64,000 nt of DNA, from NCBI RefSeq assembly GCF_900070205.1, contig NZ_FAOO01000012.1:17052-81051 (forward strand), in the 5' to 3' direction. Positions 55,962-64,000 of the stretch are shown in pieces (the first letter of the stretch is position 1; the number at the start of each line of letters is the position of its first letter). This stretch comes from Candidatus Thermokryptus mobilis (GTDB lineage Bacteria > Bacteroidota > Ignavibacteria > Kryptoniales > Kryptoniaceae). Made by a program: the position numbers and the translations under genes. The notes under the pieces were generated by a model that saw only the letters and a program-made list of their open reading frames with translations, did no database searches and was not told the DNA's origin.

Positions 55962-57572
55962 TCACTCAAGTTTTTCTCCAATCGCTTCTTCAGCGACTTT
56001 TATAATTTCACCGCTTTTTACAAGCTCAAGTGCTTTTATAATGTCTTTGTGAAGTATCCGGTCCTCATCAAGATGTTTTATATGTTTCCTTACAAACTCA
56101 TAAACTGCCTGTGTCCCAACCCCACATCTCATTATCTTACCTGTTTTTTCATCAACCCTTGCGAAATCAATTCCTTGAACCGCACACATTATCTCAATCG
56201 CAAGAACTGTTTGAACATTTTTTAAAACTCTATACGCCTTTTGCGCAGATATAGAGCCCATGCTATTATGGTCTTCCTGATTTGCCGATGTCGGTATTGA
56301 ATCAACACTTGCTGGATGAGACAAAACTTTATTTTCAGAGACAAGGGAAGCAGCTGTATATTGAGCTATCATAAGCCCGGAATTTAACCCCCCGATCTTC
56401 GTCAAAAATTTCGGCAACCCGCTTAATTGAGAGTTCACAAGTCGTTCAATTCTTCTTTCGGAAACATTTGCTAACTCGGAAAGAGCAATCGCCATAAAAT
56501 CCATCGCAAGAGCTATTGGCTGTCCGTGAAAATTCCCACCTTCAAGATGTTCCCCATCATCTGGAAAAATCAAAGGGTTATCGGTTGCGGAGTTAATTTC
56601 AATTGAGACGATGTTGTAAACATAATCAATCGCATCTCTTGAAGCACCATGAATCTGCGGAACACACCTTAACGAATAAGCATCTTGAACCCTCGGGTCA
56701 TCATACAAATGGGAAAGTCGTATCTCACTATTACGCATCATACGCAAAATGTTCCTCGCTACCTTTTGCTGTCCCTGATAAGGTCTTAATTTATGAATCC
56801 TCTCATCAAAAGCTCTATCAGTCCCTTTAAGTGCTTCAATGCTTAAGGAAGCTGCGATGTCAGCTATCTTACACAATTCCTTTGCCTGTTTCACAATTAA
56901 ACATGCATAAGCTGTCATCATTTGTGTCCCATTAATAAGTGCAAGCCCTTCCTTTGCAGAAAGCTTTAATGGTTTCAACCCGAACTTTTTCAATGCTGAA
57001 CGAGATGGAAATCTTTTAAGTTTTTCAACATTTATTGATTTCCCAACCCAAACCTCTCCTTCTCCCATCATAGCAAGGACTAAATGAGCAAGTTGAACAA
57101 GGTCGCCACTTGAACCGACCGAACCCTGCGATGGCACTATTGGCATAATCCCATTGTTTAAAAATTTCAACAAGAAATCAACTATTTCAGGTCTAACACC
57201 CGAATAACCCTTCGCTAAAGCATTTGCCCTCAAAAGCATCATTGCTCTCACAACCTCTGGTGGCAATGACTCTCCCGCCCCTGCTGAATGGCTGTATATC
57301 AAATTTCTTTGAAGCTTCTCAATCTTATCTTTTTCAATTCTCACCATTGCAAAATCACCAAAACCAGTCGTCACCCCATAAATCGTCTCCCCACTTTCAA
57401 CCCATTTCTCAACTAACTTTCTTGATTTTTCCATCTTTAAAATCGCATCATGACTTAACTTAACCTCAGCGAAATTTACCGCAACATCAAAAACATCTTC
57501 AGGTGTCAATGTCTCCCCATCAACTAAAACAAAGTCGGTTGGTTTTGATTTTACCATAAATTTTTCATCCAA
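55962..57572 (-). CDS. hutH: Histidine ammonia-lyase family protein
   Basis: HutH deaminates histidine to urocanate. The MIO-forming tripeptide, normally Ala-Ser-Gly, is Ser154-Ser155-Gly156 here ('GSVGSSGDL'). The pair Ser94-His95 in 'LIYSHSAGAGE' matches the histidine-selective variant rather than the Phe or Tyr lyases. Other conserved parts are 'YGVTTGFGDF', 'NGTQMMTAYA' and 'SIPTSANQEDHNSMGS'. The 536-residue length is normal. The start overlaps rsmB by 8 bp, and recG follows. hutI is 40 kb away on the same strand. An aminomutase or another aromatic lyase is possible but less likely. Confidence 0.88.
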   Translation of the reverse strand: MDEKFMVKSKPTDFVLVDGETLTPEDVFDVAVNFAEVKLSHDAILKMEKSRKLVEKWVESGETIYGVTTGFGDFAMVRIEKDKIEKLQRNLIYSHSAGAGESLPPEVVRAMMLLRANALAKGYSGVRPEIVDFLLKFLNNGIMPIVPSQGSVGSSGDLVQLAHLVLAMMGEGEVWVGKSINVEKLKRFPSRSALKKFGLKPLKLSAKEGLALINGTQMMTAYACLIVKQAKELCKIADIAASLSIEALKGTDRAFDERIHKLRPYQGQQKVARNILRMMRNSEIRLSHLYDDPRVQDAYSLRCVPQIHGASRDAIDYVYNIVSIEINSATDNPLIFPDDGEHLEGGNFHGQPIALAMDFMAIALSELANVSERRIERLVNSQLSGLPKFLTKIGGLNSGLMIAQYTAASLVSENKVLSHPASVDSIPTSANQEDHNSMGSISAQKAYRVLKNVQTVLAIEIMCAVQGIDFARVDEKTGKIMRCGVGTQAVYEFVRKHIKHLDEDRILHKDIIKALELVKSGEIIKVAEEAIGEKLE

Positions 57573-58917
57573 CTTTGATTAATCTAACGGCAAAACCGCC
57601 GTCCATATCGTGTTTATGAGGATATGTCTCCATGCAACCCTCTTCATTTACAATGTCAGAAGGAAGGTAATTTCTCGCATCCTCAATTTTGAACTCGGGA
57701 TGCCTGCTTAAAAACTCCTTAACAACCTCAATATTTTCCTCTGGTTCAATTGTGCAAGTGCTATAAACAATCACCCCACCGTTCTTGACAAGTTTACTCG
57801 CCTTCTCAAGCAATTCAATTTGCGTCTTTGCGAGATTCCTTATATCGGAAAGTTCCCTTTGCCATTTTATGTCTGGCTTCTTCTGTATCACTCCCAAACC
57901 CGAACAAGGCGCATCAACAAGGACTTTATCCGCTGGTTCAACATCAACTTCAAGGGCATCTTTCGGTATGAATTCAACATTTTCAACCCCAAGTCGCTCG
58001 CAACTCTGCTTGACAAGATTCAACCTGTGCTCATATTTATCAACCGCTATTATCTTCCCTTGATTTTTCATCAACTCACCTATAAATGTCGTTTTCCCAC
58101 CAGGAGCGGAACAAAGATCAATCACAATTTCACCAGGTTTCGGATCAAGTAGTTTAACAACTAAACCTGAACTCTCATCTTGGACGGAAAAATATCCCAT
58201 TTCAAAAAGGTCAAGATTATAAATTTTTGAAAGATGACCAACCTTTATGAAATTTTCAACATACTTTGACCGAGTGTTTCTTATACCCCGTTCCTCAAAA
58301 AGTTTTACAAGTTCATCAGCTGTCGTCTTCAAAGAATTCGCACGGACGACGATCGTTGGTCGTTCATTATTTGCCGAGAGCAATTGCTCCGTCTCATATA
58401 AACCGTATCTCTCAACCCAGCGCTTCACCATCCAAGAAGGATGAGAATACATAATTGAAAGATACTGAACAGGGTCTGTTTCATGGTCAGGGGTGGGAAG
58501 TTTATTCAAATTTCTTATTATGTTCCTCAAAACCGCATTTACGAGATTTGCAGCTTTTTGACCACGAATCTTTTTCACGAATTCAACCGCTTCATTAACA
58601 GCAGCTGCATGGGGAATTTTGCTTAAAAACAAAATTTGATATAACGCAACCCTCATCGCATTCCTTATGTTCGGGTCCTGCATCGCAAATTTGTTCTTGC
58701 AAAACTGCTCAATTACAAAATCAAGTCGCGTCTTCCACCGAACGACACCATGAGTTAACTCAGTCAAAAACCTCTTATCCAAATCATTTAATTCATCGGA
58801 CTTCAACTCAACATCAAGAAGTTTATCAAGGTATGAATCCGTTCGCTCTATCCTGTTCAAAATTTTCACCGCTATTCCACGAGGTCCTTTGTAAAATTCC
58901 TCAAATTCCATAATCAT
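57565..58917 (-). CDS. rsmB: 16S rRNA m5C967 methyltransferase RsmB
   Basis: RsmB (Sun) methylates C967 of 16S rRNA at C5. An N-terminal NusB-like domain (about residues 1-150) is followed by the Rossmann catalytic domain with SAM motif 'LCSAPGGKTTFIGEL', motif IV 'DAPCSGLGVIQKKPDIKW' and motif VI 'YSTCTIEPEEN', which contains the catalytic Cys. The NusB part separates it from other RNA m5C enzymes such as RsmF. The gene leads the operon rsmB, hutH, recG, and the start overlaps hutH by 8 bp. Met3 is an alternative start. Confidence 0.93.
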   Translation of the reverse strand: MIMEFEEFYKGPRGIAVKILNRIERTDSYLDKLLDVELKSDELNDLDKRFLTELTHGVVRWKTRLDFVIEQFCKNKFAMQDPNIRNAMRVALYQILFLSKIPHAAAVNEAVEFVKKIRGQKAANLVNAVLRNIIRNLNKLPTPDHETDPVQYLSIMYSHPSWMVKRWVERYGLYETEQLLSANNERPTIVVRANSLKTTADELVKLFEERGIRNTRSKYVENFIKVGHLSKIYNLDLFEMGYFSVQDESSGLVVKLLDPKPGEIVIDLCSAPGGKTTFIGELMKNQGKIIAVDKYEHRLNLVKQSCERLGVENVEFIPKDALEVDVEPADKVLVDAPCSGLGVIQKKPDIKWQRELSDIRNLAKTQIELLEKASKLVKNGGVIVYSTCTIEPEENIEVVKEFLSRHPEFKIEDARNYLPSDIVNEEGCMETYPHKHDMDGGFAVRLIKVG

Positions 58918-58975
58918 TTTATGTTCTTTTTTTATTGATCAAGTTTTTCAGAAGAAACCACTTTTTAAATAAAAA

Positions 58976-59001
58976 GGGAGTAGCCACTTAAAGCTACTCC
59001 C
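58976..59001 (-). terminator. Hairpin terminator of the T9SS cargo gene at 59 kb
   Basis: A 9-bp stem (GGGAGTAGC / GCTACTCCC, plus an A-T closing pair) with an 8-nt loop is followed in the minus direction by TTTTTATTT, 40 bp past the stop. Confidence 0.85.
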
Positions 59002-59041
59002 TAAAAATTTAGTAAACGAAACAAAAAATCGCAACTTTTCC

Positions 59042-61567
59042 TCACTTCATCAATATCATCTTCCTCGTCATCGTAAACTCCCTCTTCTCATCCTCAAGCG
59101 AACGAGCATACATTGTGACGAAATAAACCCCAGACGAAACCCGCACCCCGCTTTCATCTTTCCCATCCCAATACACAACATGTCTTGCCGGATCAACTTG
59201 ACCATTTACAAGCTCTCTCACCCTCTGACCAAGTGAATTCCAAACTATCAACTTAACATTTGAAAACTCAGGAACATCAAACTCTATCCTCGTCCCGGGG
59301 TTGAACGGATTTGGATAGTTTTGATAAAGCATATAACTTTTTGGAATCTCAATATAATTTGCATCCCTCACATCAATGCTTGCGTTATAGGAGAGGTTTC
59401 TAACGCTTAATTTGACATCTGGCTGAAGCGCCCATAACTTTTCAACATCTATACCAGGAATTGATATCGTAACTATCCCTTGCCTATCACCTCTTTTGAT
59501 CAATTTGCCGACATCGGAATAAATTAAAATCACAAGATAACCCAGCTCATTTTTCCCGAATGCAACTTTAAAACCACTCACAGGTAAAAGCGGGGTTACA
59601 TCAAACTTCAAACGCTCAAAATTTGGCAATGCTTTAACTTTCAAAGAGATTTGCACACCTTTCACATCAACAGAATTGCTCAATCTAACCCTTATGATAG
59701 AACCTTTATCCCCTGGGTTAAAAATCTCAAAATCAACATGCAAAATCCCATCGTTAATCTTTTTCAAAGTTGCAAAACCTTTAACTGTGTCATCATCGCC
59801 GTAAAATTTATACGCGGGTTTTCCAGCTATTGCTGGAATCGCATAACTTGGCCAAGTCACATCTATCACAGCATCCTGCAAAGTCGCAAGGTCCATTTGA
59901 TCAATCACCCCATCACCCGTCTCAACATCAGCAGAAGTCCTATCGGAATTGTCAGCATCAGTTCCATTATAACCATCCCCTTCATAAAAAGGTCTTGAAC
60001 CATTTGGATCATTAACAGTAACCGCTCCCCAATTCTCTATCACAACATCAGCAAGCCCAGTTATATCAGCAATGTCAATCCCCCCATCCCAATTTATATC
60101 ACCATATTTTCTCCAGTCAGAATAACCACTTGGCAAAAAACTTGGCGGTTGCTCAATAAATAAACTTGACGAATGAACATTCAAATTTATTGTTCCATCC
60201 CCAGCTGGCATACTGGACAACGTAAGCAATGAAGCATCACGAATCACCGCATCAGAAACTGTATTATTCACCAAACTTATAGCATTCAGATAATCACCAT
60301 CTGAACCGGGCGAATCAAAATGAACCCTCGCAACAACATATTGAGCTACCGAATTCCCCTGATCCTTCAAAATCACACTCGCTGAATTCCCATAAATTAA
60401 AACCCTTATACCATTTGGAATTGGTGTCTTATTTATTGAAAAAGCGGTTGATATGGAAGGTGCAAGTGTAACATCAGTTATCGTAACAACGGAACTTGTC
60501 ACATCAAAACTCCACCCCCAAACCCCGTGTGTTTTACCTGGATTTCCATCGTTCCAATCAAGCCGAATATAAGCAATATTTCCAGTTGCCCCCGTCTCAA
60601 CATAAATATCACTAACAGTAAACCCAACTGCAAGATACGCCGATATAAAGTCAAAAATTGTCCCTCCAATTCCGAATTCCGAAAATCCAGACAACCCAGC
60701 TCTACGAACAACAACCTCAGTTGGTGTCCCACCTCCTGCGACATGCGTCCCTTGAAGTGTCCACGACCCACCGCTTGACCTCTTCAAAACCCTCAACCTC
60801 GTCGGATCGCTCGTACCACTAAAACCATGCGCCTCAATCTCAATATCATAAACTCCTCCACTTAATCCCCCCGACGGCTCAACGCTCCAATAACCACCTG
60901 ACCAAACATTAACAATTTGAACCCCACCATCATCCAAAGGCAAACCACTCGTCCCGGGGTTAACACCATTAAAATAAACGCTCAAATTTCCAGACGATGG
61001 AGCTGTTGTAAATGTCACCTTAACCCCACGGTAATACTCATTACTTCCAACTAAAACGCTTATCGGAAAAACAAAATCACCAGTTCCAACAACTCTTCTG
61101 ATTAACCTCCCAGTCCCGTTTTGAACAATAGAATTCACAGGTGAATAAGTCCCAATTGAACCCAAAACAGTTAAATCATTTGCCCCAAGATAAATCTTTC
61201 CAGATTGGATTGATAACACCCCAGAAACAGTTATTGGGCTATTTAAAACTATTGAACCACCACCAGATTTATTTAAATTCCCAAAATTAACGCTCCCAGT
61301 TATAACTTGAAAACCGCCAACAAATTCAAAATTAGAATTAACATCGCAAGTCATCGTTCCCGAATTCGTAAGGTCAGAGAAAAGCTCAAACTTCGCTCCA
61401 GAGCCAATCACAACAGTTGCTCCCGAACTGACATTTAAACTCCCCATCTTCACAACAACACCAGAACCAGCACTTACATATGTCCCAGACATAACAACGA
61501 CATCTTGCGAATGTAAAGATAAAACCGAAACCAATGTGAAAAATATCAAAAGTCGCAAATATATCAC
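59042..61567 (-). CDS. Secreted T9SS cargo protein with dockerin-like repeats
   Basis: This protein of 841 residues has an N-terminal signal peptide ('LLIFFTLVSVLSLHSQ'). The first part (about 22-130) is repeat-rich, beta-helix-like and poor in charged residues ('GSGVVVKMGSLNVSSGATVV'). The centre holds two calcium-loop pairs like dockerin ('DINWDGGIDIADI' and 'VETGDGVIDQMDL', about 520-600). A cohesin-like or Ig-like domain follows, then a type A T9SS sorting domain starting 'LYQNYPNPFNPGT' and ending 'TRKMILMK'. It is exported and surface-bound; no enzyme motif is seen. Dockerin and sorting domains closely match those of the gene starting beyond 63.9 kb. Confidence 0.8.
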   Translation of the reverse strand: MIYLRLLIFFTLVSVLSLHSQDVVVMSGTYVSAGSGVVVKMGSLNVSSGATVVIGSGAKFELFSDLTNSGTMTCDVNSNFEFVGGFQVITGSVNFGNLNKSGGGSIVLNSPITVSGVLSIQSGKIYLGANDLTVLGSIGTYSPVNSIVQNGTGRLIRRVVGTGDFVFPISVLVGSNEYYRGVKVTFTTAPSSGNLSVYFNGVNPGTSGLPLDDGGVQIVNVWSGGYWSVEPSGGLSGGVYDIEIEAHGFSGTSDPTRLRVLKRSSGGSWTLQGTHVAGGGTPTEVVVRRAGLSGFSEFGIGGTIFDFISAYLAVGFTVSDIYVETGATGNIAYIRLDWNDGNPGKTHGVWGWSFDVTSSVVTITDVTLAPSISTAFSINKTPIPNGIRVLIYGNSASVILKDQGNSVAQYVVARVHFDSPGSDGDYLNAISLVNNTVSDAVIRDASLLTLSSMPAGDGTINLNVHSSSLFIEQPPSFLPSGYSDWRKYGDINWDGGIDIADITGLADVVIENWGAVTVNDPNGSRPFYEGDGYNGTDADNSDRTSADVETGDGVIDQMDLATLQDAVIDVTWPSYAIPAIAGKPAYKFYGDDDTVKGFATLKKINDGILHVDFEIFNPGDKGSIIRVRLSNSVDVKGVQISLKVKALPNFERLKFDVTPLLPVSGFKVAFGKNELGYLVILIYSDVGKLIKRGDRQGIVTISIPGIDVEKLWALQPDVKLSVRNLSYNASIDVRDANYIEIPKSYMLYQNYPNPFNPGTRIEFDVPEFSNVKLIVWNSLGQRVRELVNGQVDPARHVVYWDGKDESGVRVSSGVYFVTMYARSLEDEKREFTMTRKMILMK

Positions 61568-61594
61568 TGCTTGGGACTAAATCTTTTTTGAATT

Positions 61595-62851
61595 TCATCT
61601 GTTCAGCGAGACATAGTAAATATACCGAGTTGCAGTAATAGCATTTAAATTTACAGTCGCTGGCAAGACAACTCCGCCACCGGTAGATATATAACCAGTT
61701 CTAAACATTGCGCCCGCTACTCCAAGGTTTGCGCCCGCAATAACCCCTGTCGTTGAATTCCAAGTAACAGCAACATAATACTGACCTGGATTAAGAGTCC
61801 TGTTTGCTTGCTGAGGGACAATAATTTTAACACCAGCAGTTGTAGTCAAAGAGCCAGCACCACCATTTAAAACAAGATTACCATTTGAATCATAAATCCC
61901 AACATCACCAGTAGCTCCGAGTGCAGTTGTCACCCTTAACCTTATCTGATTTACCGTTATTCTCGCAGGTATATAAATCGGCGAAATTAAAATCGCTCCT
62001 ACCGTTGGCTTTGCAGCTGTTGCTGCAATTGGACCCCAAACTGTTGAAGCTACATCCATCTCAGGTATTGCCCAAGCTGGACCCGAAGCCGTCCAAGTTA
62101 AAACCTGACCTTCAGTTCCAGCACCGCTTGTTAAAAGAAAACCATCATCATCCGATAAAACAACCTGTGGCAATCCACCTGTTGCAACGGTCCTTATGGA
62201 AACAGGACCATTCATATAAACTTGACCATCATTCCTCACCGTCATCAAAATACTACCACTGGAGTTCTCAACTCTCAAACCATACGCACTCGCATCATTA
62301 GTCCCACCCCTTATCGTCAACCTGTAACCACTCACTGACGAAGTCCCTATCCCAATGTATGTCCCATCGTTATACAACGTGCTATTTGCAACCCAACTCG
62401 TCCCATCATGCCTTAATGTTTGTCCAGCACTTCCAGATGGAAGCCCACCTTCACCAGTTAAACTCAACCTCTGCCAGACAGAACCATCCCAATAGTAAAA
62501 CCCAGCTGTCCCATCTGTCTGATAAACAAGAAGCCCAACCGCAGGTGAACTTATGCTCAACCTCTCTGAAGCTGTCATTCTGGGTATCAGAACACCCTTC
62601 TTCGTCGTTCCAGTAATTTTAACATCAAGAATAGCTGACGGATCGGGCACAGCAGATGGATCATCACTTATTAAAAAACCCGCACCTGTTGACAAAGGAA
62701 CACTTGGCTTCTTCCTAACCATTTTATCAGAAATGCTTGTATCCTTGGGAGCTCCTAATATCTGTGACTTCTTCACCTGCGAATTTAGAACTCCAAGTTG
62801 AAAAATTAACAAAACAAAAATAATCAAAACCGTTTTCATTTTTATCATCAC
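61595..62851 (-). CDS. Tail-fibre-like secreted adhesin candidate
   Basis: This protein of 418 residues has a signal peptide ('VLIIFVLLIFQLGVLNSQ'). Its middle has the Bacteroidota tail-fibre signature 'KGVLIPRMTASER' followed by 'GLLVYQTDGTAGFYYWDGSVW' (two pieces) and further 'GTYIGIGTSS' repeats. There is no T9SS C-terminal sorting domain: it ends 'YIYYVSLNR'. It lies between two T9SS cargo genes that do have one. It could be a filament or adhesin subunit exported another way. Start Met codons at 62851, 62848 and 62839 are all possible. Confidence 0.72.
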   Translation of the reverse strand: MMIKMKTVLIIFVLLIFQLGVLNSQVKKSQILGAPKDTSISDKMVRKKPSVPLSTGAGFLISDDPSAVPDPSAILDVKITGTTKKGVLIPRMTASERLSISSPAVGLLVYQTDGTAGFYYWDGSVWQRLSLTGEGGLPSGSAGQTLRHDGTSWVANSTLYNDGTYIGIGTSSVSGYRLTIRGGTNDASAYGLRVENSSGSILMTVRNDGQVYMNGPVSIRTVATGGLPQVVLSDDDGFLLTSGAGTEGQVLTWTASGPAWAIPEMDVASTVWGPIAATAAKPTVGAILISPIYIPARITVNQIRLRVTTALGATGDVGIYDSNGNLVLNGGAGSLTTTAGVKIIVPQQANRTLNPGQYYVAVTWNSTTGVIAGANLGVAGAMFRTGYISTGGGVVLPATVNLNAITATRYIYYVSLNR

Positions 62852-62894
62852 CCTTTCTCCCGAATTATTTTACTTCCAAATTAAAACAAAAAAA

Positions 62895-62922
62895 GGGGAC
62901 AGGCAACTTCGCACCTATCCCC
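62895..62922 (-). terminator. Hairpin terminator of the last T9SS cargo gene
   Basis: In the minus transcript GGGGAUAGG pairs with CCUGUCCCC (9 bp, one U-G pair) around a 10-nt loop, followed by TTTTTTTG, 26 bp past the stop. It separates this gene from the adhesin-like gene. Confidence 0.9.
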
Positions 62923-62948
62923 CTATGAAAATCAAAACACTTAAACTT

Positions 62949-64000
62949 TTACTTCATCAATATCATCTTCCTCGTCATCGTAAACTCCCTACCCTGCTCC
63001 TCAAGCGAACGAGCATACATTGTGACAAAATAAATACCCGATGCAACCGATGTCCCATTCTCATCTTTCCCATCCCAATATACACTATACCTGTTTGGAT
63101 CAACAGCACCAGAATATATCTCCCTCACCCTTTGACCAAGCGAGTTCCAAATTATCAACTTAACATTTGAAAACTCCGGAACCTCAAACTCTATCTTCGT
63201 CCCAGGGTTGAACGGATTCGGATAATTCTGATACAACATATAATTCAACGGCACAACACCACTCGCCTCAGTGACATCATAATTAACATCATAAGCGACA
63301 TTCTTTATACTTGCGATAACTCTCGGCTCAGCACCTAAAATTTGCTCACGGGTTACATTCGGGATAACTATCGTCACATAAGACGCGCTTCCCGACTTAA
63401 GAACTTTACCACCATCAGCATAAACTATTATAACAACTTTATTAAACTCATTCCTCGCCCAATCAACCTTTAACCCACTGGCATCCGGTAAGCTCCAAAC
63501 ATCAAGTTTCCCAGGAAGAACAGATGAGGTTAACTCAATCTGTAACCCCCTCAAATCAAAGCTGTTATTATCAACCGTCACTCTAATTTTGCTTCCCTTT
63601 TGCCCTGCGTTAAATACTTCAAACTTAACAAACACATCTGTTGCTACTTTCTCAAAACTTGACCCACCTTCAACCTTCGCAAGTATCCCCGAACCAATCC
63701 CAAAACCACCATTTATTTTAGAAGCAGGTAGACCTGCAATAGCAGAAATTGCATAACTTGGCCATACACCACTTGTCACAGCATCCTCTAATACCGCAAG
63801 GTCCATAAGGTCAAGCGTCCCATCCCCACCTTCTACATCAGCTGCCGTCCTATCGTTGTTGTCAGCATTAGTTCCATTATAACCATCATTTTCATAAAAC
63901 TTTCTCGGACCGGTTACTGGATCATTCACATCAACCGCTGCCCAATTCTCAACCAAAACATCTGCAAGCCCTGTGACATCGGCTATGTTAATAAACCCAT
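62949..64000 (-). CDS. Secreted T9SS cargo protein, C-terminal part (5' end outside window)
   Basis: The frame is open to the window edge. The 350 or so residues seen start inside a dockerin-like repeat ('INIADVTGLADV', then 'VEGGDGTLDLMDL'), followed by a cohesin-like or Ig-like beta domain and a type A T9SS sorting domain ('LYQNYPNPFNPGT' to 'TRKMILMK'). Over the last 290 bp the coding DNA is very like that of the cargo gene at 59 kb (39 bases in a row identical at the 3' end), so the two are recent duplicates or exchange sequence. The protein is exported and surface-bound. A terminator follows. Confidence 0.8.
   Translation of the reverse strand, partial: GFINIADVTGLADVLVENWAAVDVNDPVTGPRKFYENDGYNGTNADNNDRTAADVEGGDGTLDLMDLAVLEDAVTSGVWPSYAISAIAGLPASKINGGFGIGSGILAKVEGGSSFEKVATDVFVKFEVFNAGQKGSKIRVTVDNNSFDLRGLQIELTSSVLPGKLDVWSLPDASGLKVDWARNEFNKVVIIVYADGGKVLKSGSASYVTIVIPNVTREQILGAEPRVIASIKNVAYDVNYDVTEASGVVPLNYMLYQNYPNPFNPGTKIEFEVPEFSNVKLIIWNSLGQRVREIYSGAVDPNRYSVYWDGKDENGTSVASGIYFVTMYARSLEEQGREFTMTRKMILMK

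Overview
The window looks like chromosome of a member of the Bacteroidota/Chlorobiota/Ignavibacteriota (FCB) group. The evidence is a type IX secretion (T9SS) gene set (SprA, a PorV/PorQ-family barrel, and several secreted proteins whose C-terminal domains begin with a 'YQNYPNPFNP' motif), a carboxypeptidase-regulatory-domain TonB-dependent receptor, AT-rich DNA, and promoters of the form TTG-N20-TAnnTTT, close to the Bacteroidota -33/-7 type. A thermophilic lineage such as Candidatus Kryptonia would fit, but this is inference. Genes are densely packed, with many 4-8 bp overlaps and clear hairpin terminators.

Layout. 1-6.0 kb: the end of an FMN-binding protein and a duplicated membrane protein (+), then on the minus strand sppA fused to a barrel-like domain, a dehydrogenase/acyltransferase fusion and nadE. 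6.1-9.7 kb: queF (+) facing a tightly overlapping minus operon dut, polysaccharide deacetylase, rsmI, suhB, nikR. 9.7-11.7 kb: a membrane pyrophosphatase. 11.9-17.9 kb: a T9SS cargo protein, hutI, a small coiled-coil protein, an SDR epimerase and a glycyl-tRNA synthetase gene split by a one-base frameshift. 18.0-20.6 kb: a TldE/PmbA-like protein, a DUF1232 protein and a solitary cas6 with no array. 20.8-37.3 kb: an envelope and secretion block made of a large M14 peptidase-like protein, a PorV-family barrel, a fibronectin-like secreted protein, a TonB-dependent receptor and the 2191-residue SprA. Most of these have their own terminator.

37.4-40.2 kb: a lipoprotein M24 peptidase, a methyltransferase and an FtsE-like ATPase (+). 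40.2-48.9 kb: the most unusual region. It is a minus-strand signalling cluster with a Ser/Thr kinase-AAA-TPR giant, a sigma54 activator with a degenerate receiver domain, a 0.5-kb non-coding stretch with operator-like dyads and a sigma54-like promoter, then a lipoprotein, a TPR protein and a soluble GAF histidine kinase. I propose that these form one regulatory circuit, with the activator gene directly upstream of its own target promoter. 48.9-53.4 kb: butyrate kinase, tRNA-Ala(CGC), tonB, a CorC-like protein and a lytic transglycosylase (+). 53.4-58.9 kb: a CoA-binding protein, recG, hutH and rsmB (-). 59.0-64.0 kb: two T9SS cargo proteins with dockerin-like repeats and nearly identical C-terminal coding sequence, flanking a tail-fibre-like adhesin. 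The last gene runs off the window.

The genes work together in three ways. T9SS components and cargo build the cell surface, with energy for receptor uptake from TonB. hutI and hutH give two steps of histidine breakdown. Peptidoglycan and envelope maintenance is spread over several small operons.
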